Origin: an uncultured Treponema sp. | GTDB taxonomy: Bacteria; Spirochaetota; Spirochaetia; Treponematales; Treponemataceae | Direction of reading: 5' to 3' | NCBI RefSeq assembly: GCF_946187725.1 | Contig: NZ_CAMHSK010000001.1 | Coordinates: forward strand, 161,608-225,607 | Length of the DNA stretch: 64,000 nucleotides | Shown here: piece by piece, positions 17,318 through 27,159 of the stretch | Layout: every line of letters starts with the position of its first letter | Position numbering within the stretch: the stretch's first letter is position 1 | Notes under the pieces: model-generated | Told to the model about the DNA's origin: nothing | Databases searched by the model: none | What the model saw: only the letters and a program-made list of their open reading frames with translations | Made by a program: the position numbers and the translations under genes

Positions 17318-18043
17318 AGCGTGTTTGCTTGCCAATCCCGCTGCTTTTGAGAAAACTTTCTCGATATATTGAGCTTCGCTTTCGCTTAAAGCCGCACGGG
17401 AAAGTACATCCGTCCAGAACTTTTCCATGTCGCTTCGACCGGTGACTTTGAAAAAGCCTATTTTCTGAAGATTGTCGGCAATTCCTGTGACTGTTTTATC
17501 GAGCCGTTCAAGCGTAACTGGTGTGTAACCGGCAGAAATTTTATTCTTTTCTTCAAGGGATTTTCTGAAAATCTGATAAGAAACGAGCTGAACTGCGTGC
17601 GAAAGATTGAGAGACGGAAAACCTTCATCAGACGGAATTGTGACTCCCATTGTGCACTCATCAAGTTCTTGTTCTTCTAGGCCTGTGCGTTCGTTTCCGA
17701 AGACCACGGCGATTTTTCCATCCTGGGTAATTGGCGAGACACTTTCTGCAAGTTCTTCTGGAAGAAGGAGTTTTCCGCGTTTTTTACCGCGACGGCGGGT
17801 TGTGCCTGCACATAGAACACAGTCTTTTGAAGCTGCGGTGATTGAATCAAAGAATTCTGCATTTTCCCAGATAGATGCCGCATGAATTGCAAGGATGCGC
17901 ACCCTCTCTTCGTCAAAATCTGATTTTTTGCCGACAATTCGCAGATTTTTGAGACCGTTGTTTGCCATAGCACGGCAGACTGCACCTACATTCCGGCTTT
18001 CTTCGGGACGGCACAGAATTATCACCACATTTGAAAGATTCAT
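17312..18043 (-). CDS. TrmH/TrmJ-family RNA 2'-O-methyltransferase
   Basis: SpoU-class SPOUT methyltransferase, 243 residues. The three SpoU motifs are present: ILCRPEESRNVGAVCRAMAN (motif 1), VVFGNERTGL (motif 2) and IPSDEGFPSLNLSHAVQLVS (motif 3). The N-terminal form PEESRNVGAVCRAM with a C-terminal helical extension fits TrmJ (tRNA Nm32). Other TrmH paralogues cannot be excluded. Its 3' end overlaps the end of the convergent sigma-54 activator by 6 nt. It follows the diguanylate cyclase by 18 bp on the same strand, so the two may be co-transcribed. Confidence 0.9.
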   Translation of the reverse strand: MNLSNVVIILCRPEESRNVGAVCRAMANNGLKNLRIVGKKSDFDEERVRILAIHAASIWENAEFFDSITAASKDCVLCAGTTRRRGKKRGKLLLPEELAESVSPITQDGKIAVVFGNERTGLEEQELDECTMGVTIPSDEGFPSLNLSHAVQLVSYQIFRKSLEEKNKISAGYTPVTLERLDKTVTGIADNLQKIGFFKVTGRSDMEKFWTDVLSRAALSESEAQYIEKVFSKAAGLASKHAL

Positions 18044-18061
18044 GATTGTAGTCTACTTTTT

Positions 18062-19282
18062 TTATTCTTTTTTTTCTAGCGATTTTTCTTCGGCTTCGCG
18101 TTTGTGAGCGGCTTCCTTCATTTCGTACATGATTTTATCGGCTTTTGAAAGGAAGGTGCGCAAATCCCTGAATTCCTTTTTGTAGTAAGTGTATCCGACG
18201 CTGATTGAAATCTTGTATGGTGTATTGAGTTCTTCGTTCTTTTTGATTATAAGCTCGTTGATTTTTTCGTTGAGCAAATGTGCTTCATCGGGAGTGAATA
18301 CAACGCCGATTACGAATTCATCGCCACCAAAGCGACTGAGAATGCAGCGCCGTCTGATGTGTGAGCAGGCTTCTTTGAGGACTTCAGATGTGGCGATTAA
18401 GGCTTTGTCGCCTTCTGCATGACCGTAATTGTCGTTGATTGCCTTGAATTTGTTTAAATCCATCATGAAGAGGAAAAGGCATTCCATGAGCTGATGAGGC
18501 TCTTCGTTTATGCGGCTGATTTGCTCCATGAAGAAGCGTTCGCCTTGCCGTCTGTTGTTGATTCCTGTGAGTGCGTCGAGTGAAACCATGTCACGCATTT
18601 GGAAGATATAGATAATGAGCGTAGCAAAAGTGAACCCGATTGCGAAACTTGGAATTGTCCAGTGATGATAGTGGATGTATGCGCCGAACAGTGCAGGAAT
18701 TGTGTAGATGAGGACGAAACTGTACTGTTCTTTGGCAAAGTCGTTTTCAGTCTGGAAGTAGAAAATAACTGAAAAGATTGAGAATACAATGAGGTATCCG
18801 AAAAGAACCGTTGTAAAAAGCTGATAAAGCGGGCCTTTGAGCATGAAGCCGAAGTTGTTGATTTCAAAGATGAGATGCGTGAAAGGCGTGGTGATTACGG
18901 CTAAAACGAGAATCACGATTGGAAGAAAAATGGTCTTAGACCTTCTTTTTCTGCTGCCAACGACGGATTCCCAGATTGAAAAGAAAAAACGGCAGATTGT
19001 GTATGAACAGCCTGAAATGATGATATATTTGATGATGCTGGTGATGTATCGCGGAACGCGTGTGCAAGGAATGATAAAATTGCAATAAGAGAAAATCCAT
19101 AGACTGTCGGAAATGCAGTAAACGATTACCGTGATTAAGACAGCGATGAGATGAATTCGTTTGTTGGTGCGGTCAACATCTGTGAGGGTGGTGTAAAGCA
19201 AGATGCCAATGATTGACGCGCAGAATAAGTCGCAAAGTGCATAAAAAAATGCAGTTGCTTCTCGTGCAGTTGCTAAAAACAT
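18062..19282 (-). CDS. Membrane-anchored diguanylate cyclase (GGDEF)
   Basis: Makes cyclic di-GMP. The N-terminal half (about residues 1-235) holds seven or so hydrophobic segments and is a membrane sensor of unknown ligand. The C-terminal GGDEF domain is intact: DALTGINNRRQGE at its start and the active-site SRFGGDEFVIG near residue 318. The RxxD inhibitory site five residues before GGDEF is absent (the preceding residues read CILSRF), so product inhibition may be weak. No EAL or PilZ domain is present. A TATAAT at 19295-19300 lies 12 nt upstream of ATG 19282 and no ribosome-binding site is visible. Confidence 0.93.
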   Translation of the reverse strand: MFLATAREATAFFYALCDLFCASIIGILLYTTLTDVDRTNKRIHLIAVLITVIVYCISDSLWIFSYCNFIIPCTRVPRYITSIIKYIIISGCSYTICRFFFSIWESVVGSRKRRSKTIFLPIVILVLAVITTPFTHLIFEINNFGFMLKGPLYQLFTTVLFGYLIVFSIFSVIFYFQTENDFAKEQYSFVLIYTIPALFGAYIHYHHWTIPSFAIGFTFATLIIYIFQMRDMVSLDALTGINNRRQGERFFMEQISRINEEPHQLMECLFLFMMDLNKFKAINDNYGHAEGDKALIATSEVLKEACSHIRRRCILSRFGGDEFVIGVVFTPDEAHLLNEKINELIIKKNEELNTPYKISISVGYTYYKKEFRDLRTFLSKADKIMYEMKEAAHKREAEEKSLEKKE

Positions 19283-19391
19283 ATCGGTCTATATATTATA
19301 CAACCTATTTCGAGTAAAAGACAGTGTTTATTTCAGATTCATAAGAAAATTATAATCAGATTCGTACGGAAACTCAGATTTCTGAACGAGC

Positions 19392-21389
19392 CTACTCTCC
19401 AAGGGCTGCGTCGGCAAGAGTTGATGCATAATCTTCGCTTTGAGCGTTGCCGGAATTCAAGCCAAGCTGCGCATTGAACAGGATTTTCTTTGAGTCTTTT
19501 GTTTCATTTCGTTTTTCAAGTTCAGTGCGTGCGGCAAGAAGAATTTCGCTTGCTTCGGGTGCTCGGACATGCAGTACCTGTGCGATTTTTGCTTCTTCGG
19601 CGGCGGCAAGATTTTCAAGCGTAACGAATTCCTTGATGAGAATTTTTTCGCGTTTTTCGCCGACATGGGGAAGGCTTGCAAAGATTGAGACTGTATTTTC
19701 TTTTGTGCGTAAATTTTGGTTCCGGCTGGTTGCAAAACGATGGGTTTCATCACGAACGCGCTGGAGCAATCGCAGGGCATCGCTTCGACGCGGAAGGCAA
19801 ATCGGGTGGCTTGCATGTGGACGCCAGATTTCCTCGTCACGTTTGGCAAGACCCGCAATCGGAATGTCAAGATTGAGCATTTTGAGGATTCCGTCAACGG
19901 CATTGACCTGACCGATGCCACCATCGATTAAGATAAGGTCGGGCAGTTCAGCATTTTCGTTCGAGAGCCGTGAATAACGGCGGGTTGCGGCTTCGCGCAT
20001 TGAGGCAAAGTCATCAATTACACCGTTAGTCGTTTTGAGACGGAAATAGCGGTAATTCTTTTTGTCAGGATTTCCCCGCCAGAACGAGATAAGCGAAGCA
20101 ACCGGGAATTTGCCGCCGATATGAGCAATATCAAAGCCTTCGATTCGTTCAGGCAATCGCGGAAGATTCAGTAATTCTTTAAGCTCATTAAGTGCCGGCA
20201 TGTCGCCCCGTTCCCGCACCCGCCGAATTATGTCTTCCTTAGCGTTCTCGCGCGCCATGTTCAAAGCGGCAACATCACGACGAGAAGACGATTCCGAGAC
20301 CTTTTCCAAAAGAGAGGAAGTGGAAAGTGAAGAGTTAGCAGTTAGCGGTGAGCAGTGAGCAGTAACTACTAACTGCTCCTTGCTACCTGCTAACTGTAAT
20401 AGCCATTCTTCCAGAAACTCCGTATTGTCTTTTTCGTCGATGAAAATTTTGGGTGGAAGCGAATCTTTGTCCGTGTAGTACGCCCTTGCGAATTCCTCAA
20501 GAAGTTCGTCATCTTCGTTCAGACTTTCGACACGGTAATTGTCACGGCCCAGGAGCTTTCCGCCACGAATTTTGAGCACTGTAAAGCTTACAAGTTCGCC
20601 TTCACGCCAGTGCGCGATATAGTCACGGTCTTCGGCGGCAAAATCTTCGACTATGTTCTGATTCTGCATGATTGTGAGCGCACGCAATCCATCACGCAAT
20701 CGGGCCGCTTTTTCAAAGTTCAGATTGGCGGCGGCATTCTTCATTTCTGCGGTGATTCTCTGTACTGTTTCGTCGCCTTTCCCCTCAAGTAGAGACTTAA
20801 TTTCATCGATATATACAGTATAGGTCTCTTTATCGATTTTATTGCAGCACGGGGCTTTACATCGCCCGATGTGATAATACATGCAAGGTGCTTCGCGCTT
20901 TTTGAATGTACGGCAATGTCTTACAGGATAAAGCTTGTAGAGCGTGTCGATGAAAGTGTCGAGAGCACCAGCGTCTGGGAAGGGACCAAAATATGCGGCT
21001 CCGTCATTACGATGAACCTGCCGGGTTTTATAGAGACGCGGAAAATCTTCGTTCGTGATTTTGAGGACGGGGTATGATTTTCCGTCTTTGAGCTGGATGT
21101 TGTAGCGGGGGTTGTACTTCTTGATTAAGTTGTTTTCGAGAAGAAATGCCTCGTACTCATTGCTTGTCGTAATGTATTCGATTGATGCCGCATTTGAGAC
21201 GAGAAGCTGGGTTTTGATGCCCCTATCGCCTGAAAAATATGAAGAGAGCCTGTTCTTCAGGTTCTTTGCTTTGCCAACATAAATGACGGTTTCCTCGTGA
21301 TTCCGCCATAAATATACACCGCTTGAGGAGGGCGCCCTTAACGCAGTTTCATGAAGTTTTTCATAGTCTGATGTTTTGGTCGTAAGCAT
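19392..21389 (-). CDS. uvrC: Excinuclease ABC subunit C
   Basis: Makes both incisions in nucleotide excision repair. The GIY-YIG domain lies at the N-terminus (GVYLWRNHEETVIYVGKAKN), a UVR segment near residues 200-235, the RNase H-like nuclease in the middle (GFDIAHIGG, LILIDGGIGQVNA), and helix-hairpin-helix motifs near the C-terminus (ASLPHVGEKREKIL). At 665 residues it is longer than usual. Part of the excess is an in-frame stretch from residue 330 to 356 encoded by a dispersed palindromic repeat, in the linker before the nuclease domain. It starts at ATG 21389, one base from a possible ATG of the divergent gene. Confidence 0.94.
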   Translation of the reverse strand: MLTTKTSDYEKLHETALRAPSSSGVYLWRNHEETVIYVGKAKNLKNRLSSYFSGDRGIKTQLLVSNAASIEYITTSNEYEAFLLENNLIKKYNPRYNIQLKDGKSYPVLKITNEDFPRLYKTRQVHRNDGAAYFGPFPDAGALDTFIDTLYKLYPVRHCRTFKKREAPCMYYHIGRCKAPCCNKIDKETYTVYIDEIKSLLEGKGDETVQRITAEMKNAAANLNFEKAARLRDGLRALTIMQNQNIVEDFAAEDRDYIAHWREGELVSFTVLKIRGGKLLGRDNYRVESLNEDDELLEEFARAYYTDKDSLPPKIFIDEKDNTEFLEEWLLQLAGSKEQLVVTAHCSPLTANSSLSTSSLLEKVSESSSRRDVAALNMARENAKEDIIRRVRERGDMPALNELKELLNLPRLPERIEGFDIAHIGGKFPVASLISFWRGNPDKKNYRYFRLKTTNGVIDDFASMREAATRRYSRLSNENAELPDLILIDGGIGQVNAVDGILKMLNLDIPIAGLAKRDEEIWRPHASHPICLPRRSDALRLLQRVRDETHRFATSRNQNLRTKENTVSIFASLPHVGEKREKILIKEFVTLENLAAAEEAKIAQVLHVRAPEASEILLAARTELEKRNETKDSKKILFNAQLGLNSGNAQSEDYASTLADAALGE
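20319..20400. repeat. GTTAGCAGTTAGC-type palindromic repeat inside uvrC
   Basis: Arms AGTTAGCAG (20333-20341) and CTGCTAACT (20387-20395) enclose further GAGCAGTGAGCAGT and TAACTACTAACTGCT units. It is read in frame by uvrC as a Ser/Thr/Leu-rich segment (TAHCSPLTANSSLSTSS). Related units lie at 21472, 34227 and 36338. Confidence 0.7.
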
Positions 21390-21390
21390 A

Positions 21391-22962
21391 ATGGGTACAA
21401 AAAATATTTTATCGGATTTTTCAAAAAGTGTCAGTGAAAGACTGAAGGGCTTCGCTGGGGTGAGAAAATTTTTGCTAATTGCAAATTTCTCATTGCTAAT
21501 TGCTAATTTTTCTTTCGCTACCCCTAAGACGCTTGTGCTTGGCGGTGAAAATGGCTGGGATGAAATTTCCGAAATGAACGGTGTCGTGGTTGGTACAAAA
21601 AACGGTCAGTTTGGCTATGATGCACTGGAACTTTCAACTAAGACGCTTCGTTCTGATTCTTCAACGGATTTGCTCCTGACTTTTGATGACTCTAAAGTCT
21701 ATGATGCGGCGAACAATTATTCGATTGTTTCGAACAATCTTGTGCCCGTTTCTGAGGCTGTAAAGGGAAATGGTGCGGCAATGAGTCGCGGAAATAAAAA
21801 GGGCCTTGTTTTAAGCGGAAAGCCTTCTGCTCTTTTTGGTAAAGAAGGATTCACAGGCTCATTTACGATTGAATTCTGGCTTTGTCCGTCACTTGCAGAA
21901 AACGGCGAGACGGTCTTTTCATGGCGCTCTTCTTTAAACGATGAATCTCATTCTGAATATCAGATGATTCTGGCTTCTTTCTTTAAGAACCGGCTTGAAT
22001 GGACTTTCAATAAAATTTTCGTACCATATCCGGCCAGCGAAATTCATCTCTCTGGTTACAAAACTCTGGTTCCGGATAAGTGGTCAAGGCATACAGTAAG
22101 TTTTGATTCTGAGAGCGGACTTCTTGAATATCTCGTTGACGGTCGTACTGAATCGCTGATTTTTGTCACTGAAACTGGTCATGAATATGGAACGGTTTAC
22201 TATCCGATTCTTGGCGAAAAAGCAGGACTTGAAATTTGCCCGGATTATGTTGGTAAAATCGACAATTTCAGGATTTCGCGTGTTCCTGCCGGAAGGGAAC
22301 GAGCTGATATTTTCCTGTCAGGAAATGAAAAATATACGATTGGCGGCGGAAAAATCATTACGAAACCGCTTTTGATTTCTCAGGCAGCTGTTCTTGATGA
22401 AATCGACACTCTGATGAATGTTCCTCCGCAGACTGATATCCGTTTTTACATTCGAAGTGGCGACAACTGTTACGGCTGGAATGATAATTTCCCGGCCTGG
22501 AAGGAAATTGTTCCTGGCGAAAAGATTGATGGCGTTACGGGGCTGTATTTCCAGCTTTCTGCAGAACTGTTGCCTGATGGTGCGGGCAGTCAGACTCCAA
22601 AGATTTCTGAAATTACGCTAAAATATGAAGAACAGAATGAGCCTTTGCCGCCATTTGCTTTGAATGCAGTTGCGGGTGACGGTTCGGTTACTTTGAACTG
22701 GAGTTATTCTGTTGATGATAATGCCGGTGGATACTATGTGTATTATGGAAACAGACCTGGTGAATATCTTGGACGTGTTGCAGTTCAGGGAACTTCACCA
22801 ATCAAGGTCGGAAATGTGACATCAACCACGCTGACTGGACTAGAGAACGGAAGAATTTATTATTTTGCGGTAAGTGCGTATTCTAAAGTGGACGGTAGAA
22901 TCAACGGACTGCTTTCAAAAGAAGTTTTCGCCCGTCCTAGTTCCCGATTATCAAAAAAATAA
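21391..22962 (+). CDS. Secreted LamG/FN3-domain protein of unknown function
   Basis: Exported protein of about 524 residues. After a signal peptide, a concanavalin/LamG-like module is seen at about residues 120-310 (TIEFWLCPSLAENGETVFSW, then DKWSRHTVSFDS). A fibronectin type III domain ends the protein (about 425-520; ALNAVAGDGSVTLNWSY and YYFAVSAYSK). Such modules bind sugars or envelope partners; no catalytic site is visible. The frame opens at TTG 21376 and ATG 21391 is the first ATG. GTG 21460 would give a shorter, more typical signal peptide, VRKFLLIANFSLLIANFSFA, and would free space for the uvrC promoter. The two LLIANFS repeats in this signal come from a dispersed repeat. The TPR gene follows after 14 bp. 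Confidence 0.7.
   Translation: MGTKNILSDFSKSVSERLKGFAGVRKFLLIANFSLLIANFSFATPKTLVLGGENGWDEISEMNGVVVGTKNGQFGYDALELSTKTLRSDSSTDLLLTFDDSKVYDAANNYSIVSNNLVPVSEAVKGNGAAMSRGNKKGLVLSGKPSALFGKEGFTGSFTIEFWLCPSLAENGETVFSWRSSLNDESHSEYQMILASFFKNRLEWTFNKIFVPYPASEIHLSGYKTLVPDKWSRHTVSFDSESGLLEYLVDGRTESLIFVTETGHEYGTVYYPILGEKAGLEICPDYVGKIDNFRISRVPAGRERADIFLSGNEKYTIGGGKIITKPLLISQAAVLDEIDTLMNVPPQTDIRFYIRSGDNCYGWNDNFPAWKEIVPGEKIDGVTGLYFQLSAELLPDGAGSQTPKISEITLKYEEQNEPLPPFALNAVAGDGSVTLNWSYSVDDNAGGYYVYYGNRPGEYLGRVAVQGTSPIKVGNVTSTTLTGLENGRIYYFAVSAYSKVDGRINGLLSKEVFARPSSRLSKK
21472..21512. repeat. AATTAGCAATTAGC-type repeat forming a signal-peptide core
   Basis: Two tandem 21-nt units, both starting TTGCTAATTGC, encode LLIANFS twice. 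The sequence belongs to the same family as the intergenic inverted repeat at 34227-34279 (shared TTTCTCATTGCTAATT). Confidence 0.65.
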
Positions 22963-22976
22963 CGGAGTTATAAATT

Positions 22977-25916
22977 ATGTCTGATGTGAACACTTTGTTG
23001 GACCGGGCAAAATCAGCTTTGATTGCCCATGATTATTCTCTTGCGGCTAAAATTTTCAAGAATTTGATCATGGAAGCTCCTGACAATCTCGATTACAAAA
23101 TGCAGCTTGGAAATCTTTACACAAAGGCTGGTAAAGATGACCAGGCTTTGACTATTTTTCAGCAGGTCGAGAAAGCTGATCCGGCGAATTTTGAGGCTCG
23201 AATTGCAATATCAGGAATTTATCGCCGTCAGCAAAAATATGAAGAGTCAGTGACGATTCTGAAAAACGCACTTGAAACTTGTGAAGAAAATCAAAAGACA
23301 AGAGCGAAAATTTCTTATAATCTCGGTTTCACTTATCGTCTCATGGGAAAATATGACGAGGCGATTCAGTGTTTTGAGGAAGTCGTTGAAGAAAATCCGT
23401 CCGATGTCCTTGCAAATAATCATCTTGGAGCAATTTACGCTCTTCAGGGCAAGCATACTAAGGCAATCGAAGCATACAATCGCGGTCTAAAATTTGATGC
23501 CAATCATCCGATTCTTCAATTCAATATCGCAAAAAGTTATGCGGAAATCGGTGAGAGAGCCAAGGCACTCAATTTCTTTGAAGGCGCCCTTCGTGCAAAA
23601 CCGGGCTGGACTGATGCCATTGAAGCATATGCTGACCTTCTTCTGAATGTGAACAAAGTCAGTGAGGCAGATGAAATCGTAAATCAGGCGTTGAAGCTCA
23701 ATCCTGATGATGTAAAAATCCATACTGCAAAGGGTAATATTTTCAACCGTCAGAGCATTTTTGAAGATGCGGAAGTTGAATATAAAAAGGCCCTTGATGT
23801 TGATGAAGGCTATCGAAACGCACTCACAGGACTTGCACACGCTCTCGAAAGTCAGGGAAAAACTCTTGATGCGGTTGAGGTCATCTCTCATGCTGAAAAA
23901 TTGAATCCGAATGATGTGAAACTTATCAAACAGTCGGCATCGATTCATATTTCGGCAAATGATTTTGGCACGGCGCTGGCTAAAATCGAAAAATTGCAGG
24001 AAACTGACAAAAATGATGTTCAGACATTAAATCTTCTTGGTCAGTATTATATTTGCACTGGCTCGAACGAAAAGGCCGAAGAATGTTTCACCAGAATCAA
24101 AAAAATCAATCCTGATTATAATGAAGTTTATCGTGATTGGGGCCGAAGATTCGTTCAAATTGGTGACGAAAAGCGCTCGGAACCGTATTTGCAGGCCGCG
24201 ATTCAGAAAAATCCGAAAGATGCAATTGCAATGGTTTACCTCGGTGAACTTTATGAAAAACAGAATCAGCTTGGAAAGGCACTCCAGCTTTACAAAAAGG
24301 CAAGCAATGCCGATTCATTCAATCACCGTTCAAAGGCCGCATCCGAAAGAATCATAGGCGATGATGACAGCCTTGCTTCAATCGATTTTTCAGGAAATTC
24401 GGGTAACAGTGTAGATTATGACAGTCTTTTCTCAGGTGGAAAACTGGATTCTGAAACCACTGAACCTGAAGTCGAGACGGAAGTTCCAGAAAATTTACCT
24501 GAGACCGAAAATTCAACGGATTCAGTAGATTCTGTGGATTCAGCTGATGTTACTGCTGAAAGTGCAAATTCTAACGAAGAAGAGAAGCCACTCGAAGCGG
24601 ATGAACTTGTCTCTGATGAAATGAATTTTGATGAAATTGCCGAAAGTATGGGCGATTCAGAGCCAGCGGAAGAAGAGAATGAACTTTCCGAAGAACAGAA
24701 CACAGAAGAAGAAAATCCAGCCGAAGAATCAGAAGAAAAATCTGAAAATGTAGATTTTAATATGGAAATGCTTGCTGACCCGGAAGCTGACTCAGAAAAT
24801 CTGGACTCAGTTGCCGAAAAAATGGATGATAATATGCTTGAGAATGAAGGTGAACAGCTGCTTGAGACAGAAGACCTTGCTGAACCTGTTTTTGCAGAAG
24901 AAAGCGAAAATTCTGACTATGCGGAAAATGGAAACGGTGAATCTGAAGTCGTTGAGGTAGAAACACCTGCTGCGGCCAGAAAAGAAATTTCTGATGATTC
25001 TCTTGATATGCTTGAAGCTCAGATAAAGCGTGCTGCAGAACTTGCTGAAAAGGCGAATTATGCCGCTCAAAGTGCATGGGAAGCTGCATCCCAGGCAGCA
25101 GATGCGGCTCAGGCAGCTGAAGAAGCAAAGAAGATTGAAACCCTGGCTGTAAACGAATTGAAACTGCAGCCCGAAATACAGGAAGAAATCCCGGAGGAAA
25201 CTCAGGAAGAGTCAGAGCCAGAGGTTCAGGAATCTGAAGTTGATGAAGAAGTTCTGACGGAAGAAGAAACCTTGCCGGAACCAGAGTCTCAGAAATCGAA
25301 TATTGAAGAAGAATTCCACTCGGAAGAAGAAATTCAACTAGAACCAGAGCCAGAACCGCGATTTGAAACAGAGATTGAAGAAGATGAAAAAGAAACAGTT
25401 GCGGAATCTGAAAAAACAGTGGAAAATATAGGTACTGAAGAAATTCTGGAGGACGATATGCAAGAAGAGACCGCAGAAAAAACAGTTCCAAAAGTTGATG
25501 ATTTGACCTTGCGCCGTGCAATTGATATGCTTCCGTCAATTATCGCCGCAATCGAAGACAGGAGCCTTCTTTACAGATTCAGGTCTTTCCTTTCAATGTT
25601 CAAGTCTCTCCGTGAGATGCTCGAATTCTTGCCGGATGAGCAGCGAAACGAATTCATGACCAGCCAGAATCGTCTTCTTCTTGATTATGTGATTTCAAAG
25701 CTTTCTGGAAAGCCTGGCCTTTATGCTACAACCAAGGCACTCATTCGTTCAGGTTTGATTCATGAAAACAAAAGTGCAAAGCCAACTGAAAAGGAAGGGC
25801 TGGAGCTCGTAAAGGAAGTTTTGGGCGACCTTCGCGAACTCTCAGAAAGCCTCGAAGATGAGACATTGCGTATTGTTCTCAACAACGAGGCAGATACTCT
25901 CGAAAAAGCAATTTAG
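22977..25916 (+). CDS. Large TPR protein with acidic central region
   Basis: 979 residues in three parts. Residues 1 to about 470 are tandem tetratricopeptide repeats (about 12; e.g. SYNLGFTYRLMGKYDEAIQC, NNHLGAIYALQGKHTKAIEA). Residues about 480-840 are very rich in Glu and interrupted by an Ala-rich coiled coil near 685-725 (AELAEKANYAAQSAWEAAS). The last 130 residues form a compact helical domain (LTLRRAIDMLPSIIAAIEDR onward). There is no signal peptide or membrane span, so it is probably a cytoplasmic scaffold. CGGAG precedes ATG 22977 and the LamG/FN3 gene lies 14 bp upstream, suggesting an operon. The partner is not known. Confidence 0.88.
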   Translation: MSDVNTLLDRAKSALIAHDYSLAAKIFKNLIMEAPDNLDYKMQLGNLYTKAGKDDQALTIFQQVEKADPANFEARIAISGIYRRQQKYEESVTILKNALETCEENQKTRAKISYNLGFTYRLMGKYDEAIQCFEEVVEENPSDVLANNHLGAIYALQGKHTKAIEAYNRGLKFDANHPILQFNIAKSYAEIGERAKALNFFEGALRAKPGWTDAIEAYADLLLNVNKVSEADEIVNQALKLNPDDVKIHTAKGNIFNRQSIFEDAEVEYKKALDVDEGYRNALTGLAHALESQGKTLDAVEVISHAEKLNPNDVKLIKQSASIHISANDFGTALAKIEKLQETDKNDVQTLNLLGQYYICTGSNEKAEECFTRIKKINPDYNEVYRDWGRRFVQIGDEKRSEPYLQAAIQKNPKDAIAMVYLGELYEKQNQLGKALQLYKKASNADSFNHRSKAASERIIGDDDSLASIDFSGNSGNSVDYDSLFSGGKLDSETTEPEVETEVPENLPETENSTDSVDSVDSADVTAESANSNEEEKPLEADELVSDEMNFDEIAESMGDSEPAEEENELSEEQNTEEENPAEESEEKSENVDFNMEMLADPEADSENLDSVAEKMDDNMLENEGEQLLETEDLAEPVFAEESENSDYAENGNGESEVVEVETPAAARKEISDDSLDMLEAQIKRAAELAEKANYAAQSAWEAASQAADAAQAAEEAKKIETLAVNELKLQPEIQEEIPEETQEESEPEVQESEVDEEVLTEEETLPEPESQKSNIEEEFHSEEEIQLEPEPEPRFETEIEEDEKETVAESEKTVENIGTEEILEDDMQEETAEKTVPKVDDLTLRRAIDMLPSIIAAIEDRSLLYRFRSFLSMFKSLREMLEFLPDEQRNEFMTSQNRLLLDYVISKLSGKPGLYATTKALIRSGLIHENKSAKPTEKEGLELVKEVLGDLRELSESLEDETLRIVLNNEADTLEKAI

Positions 25917-25923
25917 GAAAACA

Positions 25924-25951
25924 CTGATTAATTCAATGGAGAATTAATCAG
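25924..25951. terminator. Hairpin between convergent TPR and M24 genes
   Basis: CTGATTAATTC (25924-25934), loop AATGGA, GAATTAATCAG (25941-25951): a perfect 11-bp stem between two converging genes. There is no long T run, so termination is inferred from position and symmetry. Confidence 0.55.
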
Positions 25952-25958
25952 CACTTCC

Positions 25959-27107
25959 TTAGATTCTGATAATCTTAGAATGTGTCAAAACCTCATTGCC
26001 GGTTTCGGTGATGAGGACATCGTTTTCAAGACGGACGCCGCCAAGTTCCGGGTCGTAGAGGCCTGGCTCCAGAGTGACAATCATTCCAGCCTTAAAAAGA
26101 AGGTCATCTGGGTGTTTGGGGGTTACGCGCGGGAATTCATGGATTTCAAGACCGATTCCGTGACCAAGCGTGTGCGGCATGGTGCGTTTTGCCTTTGAGA
26201 AAACCAAATCAGCAGCTTCGGCTGCTTTTTTTATTGGCGAGCCAGCTTTGTAAAGCGGAAGAGCTTGTTCTGCCGCCTTTTCTACGAGTGCAAGAAGTTC
26301 TTCCTGTTTGGCATTGAGCGGGCCTTTTGCGACAGTCAAAGTTGTATCGCTTGTGTAGCCTTCATAAACAACACCGAAGTCGAGGATTGAAAGCCCCTGT
26401 GCCGGCCATGGAGCATTTGTGTAGCCAGGGAAAGCATGAATCGCAAAACTTCGGCTTGGACCTGCTGCGAGAGTGTCAAATCCTGTTCGCTCACATCCGC
26501 ATTTTCGAAGTTCCGATTCAATCAAAAGGGCAACATCACTTTCTTTCTGAAGCCAGTTTTCACGGATTCCACGCTCAATTTCAGAGATAATCCAGTCACC
26601 AACGCGGCAAGCCTCGCGGGTACATTCAATTTCGTATTCATCTTTTGTAGAACGCATATCGACCACGAAATCATGAGCACTCTTCTCTCGGCAGAGAACA
26701 TCCCAACCTTCAAGCGCGTCAACATACTGCAAGAAAAGCGGATACGGAGTGCTTGGCGGAATTTCAACCTTGAGACGGTTAGACTTGATTCTGAAAGACT
26801 TCAAAACTTCTTTTACGGCACGAGTGTTTCTTCGTTCGTATTTGTTATATGGAAGAATATCGACATCAACAGAGCGTTCTTTTGCGAGATTTTCATCCCA
26901 AGGAATAAGGGCACATTTTCCATTCTGTGCGATGATAAAAAGTGCGTCTGTCGGGTGACCGGTAAAATATCGGACAGCAGGATTGCGCCTTTCCTCACAG
27001 TCCTCAAAAACTACCGCCGTGATGCTATTTTCTGTCATGTAGGAAAGCAGCTTTTCCCGCCGTGCAGTGTAGATTTTTTTCAATTCTTCTTGTGTGTATT
27101 GTTTCAT
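25959..27107 (-). CDS. M24-family metallopeptidase (Xaa-Pro aminopeptidase/dipeptidase-like)
   Basis: Cytoplasmic metallopeptidase of 382 residues. The creatinase-like N-terminal domain covers about residues 1-150 and the pita-bread catalytic domain the rest. The five metal ligands are visible: SILDFGVVYEGYTSDTT (two Asp), HTLGHGIGLEIHE (His and neighbours), VTLEPGLY (Glu) and GGVRLENDVLI (Glu). This is the Xaa-Pro dipeptidase/aminopeptidase pattern; proline specificity is inferred. It would cleave X-Pro bonds from imported peptides, which fits the peptide ABC system and PepF in the window. Confidence 0.9.
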   Translation of the reverse strand: MKQYTQEELKKIYTARREKLLSYMTENSITAVVFEDCEERRNPAVRYFTGHPTDALFIIAQNGKCALIPWDENLAKERSVDVDILPYNKYERRNTRAVKEVLKSFRIKSNRLKVEIPPSTPYPLFLQYVDALEGWDVLCREKSAHDFVVDMRSTKDEYEIECTREACRVGDWIISEIERGIRENWLQKESDVALLIESELRKCGCERTGFDTLAAGPSRSFAIHAFPGYTNAPWPAQGLSILDFGVVYEGYTSDTTLTVAKGPLNAKQEELLALVEKAAEQALPLYKAGSPIKKAAEAADLVFSKAKRTMPHTLGHGIGLEIHEFPRVTPKHPDDLLFKAGMIVTLEPGLYDPELGGVRLENDVLITETGNEVLTHSKIIRI

Positions 27108-27159
27108 GATATTTGTCCCAAAATTATTTTCTATAAAGTTGCAAAGATTATGAAACAGT

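Noticed and set aside
24757..25539. 260-codon minus-strand frame opposite the TPR gene
   Set aside because: It is the complement of the Glu-rich repeat region and is composed mainly of Leu, Gln, Phe and Pro; a by-product of biased codons.
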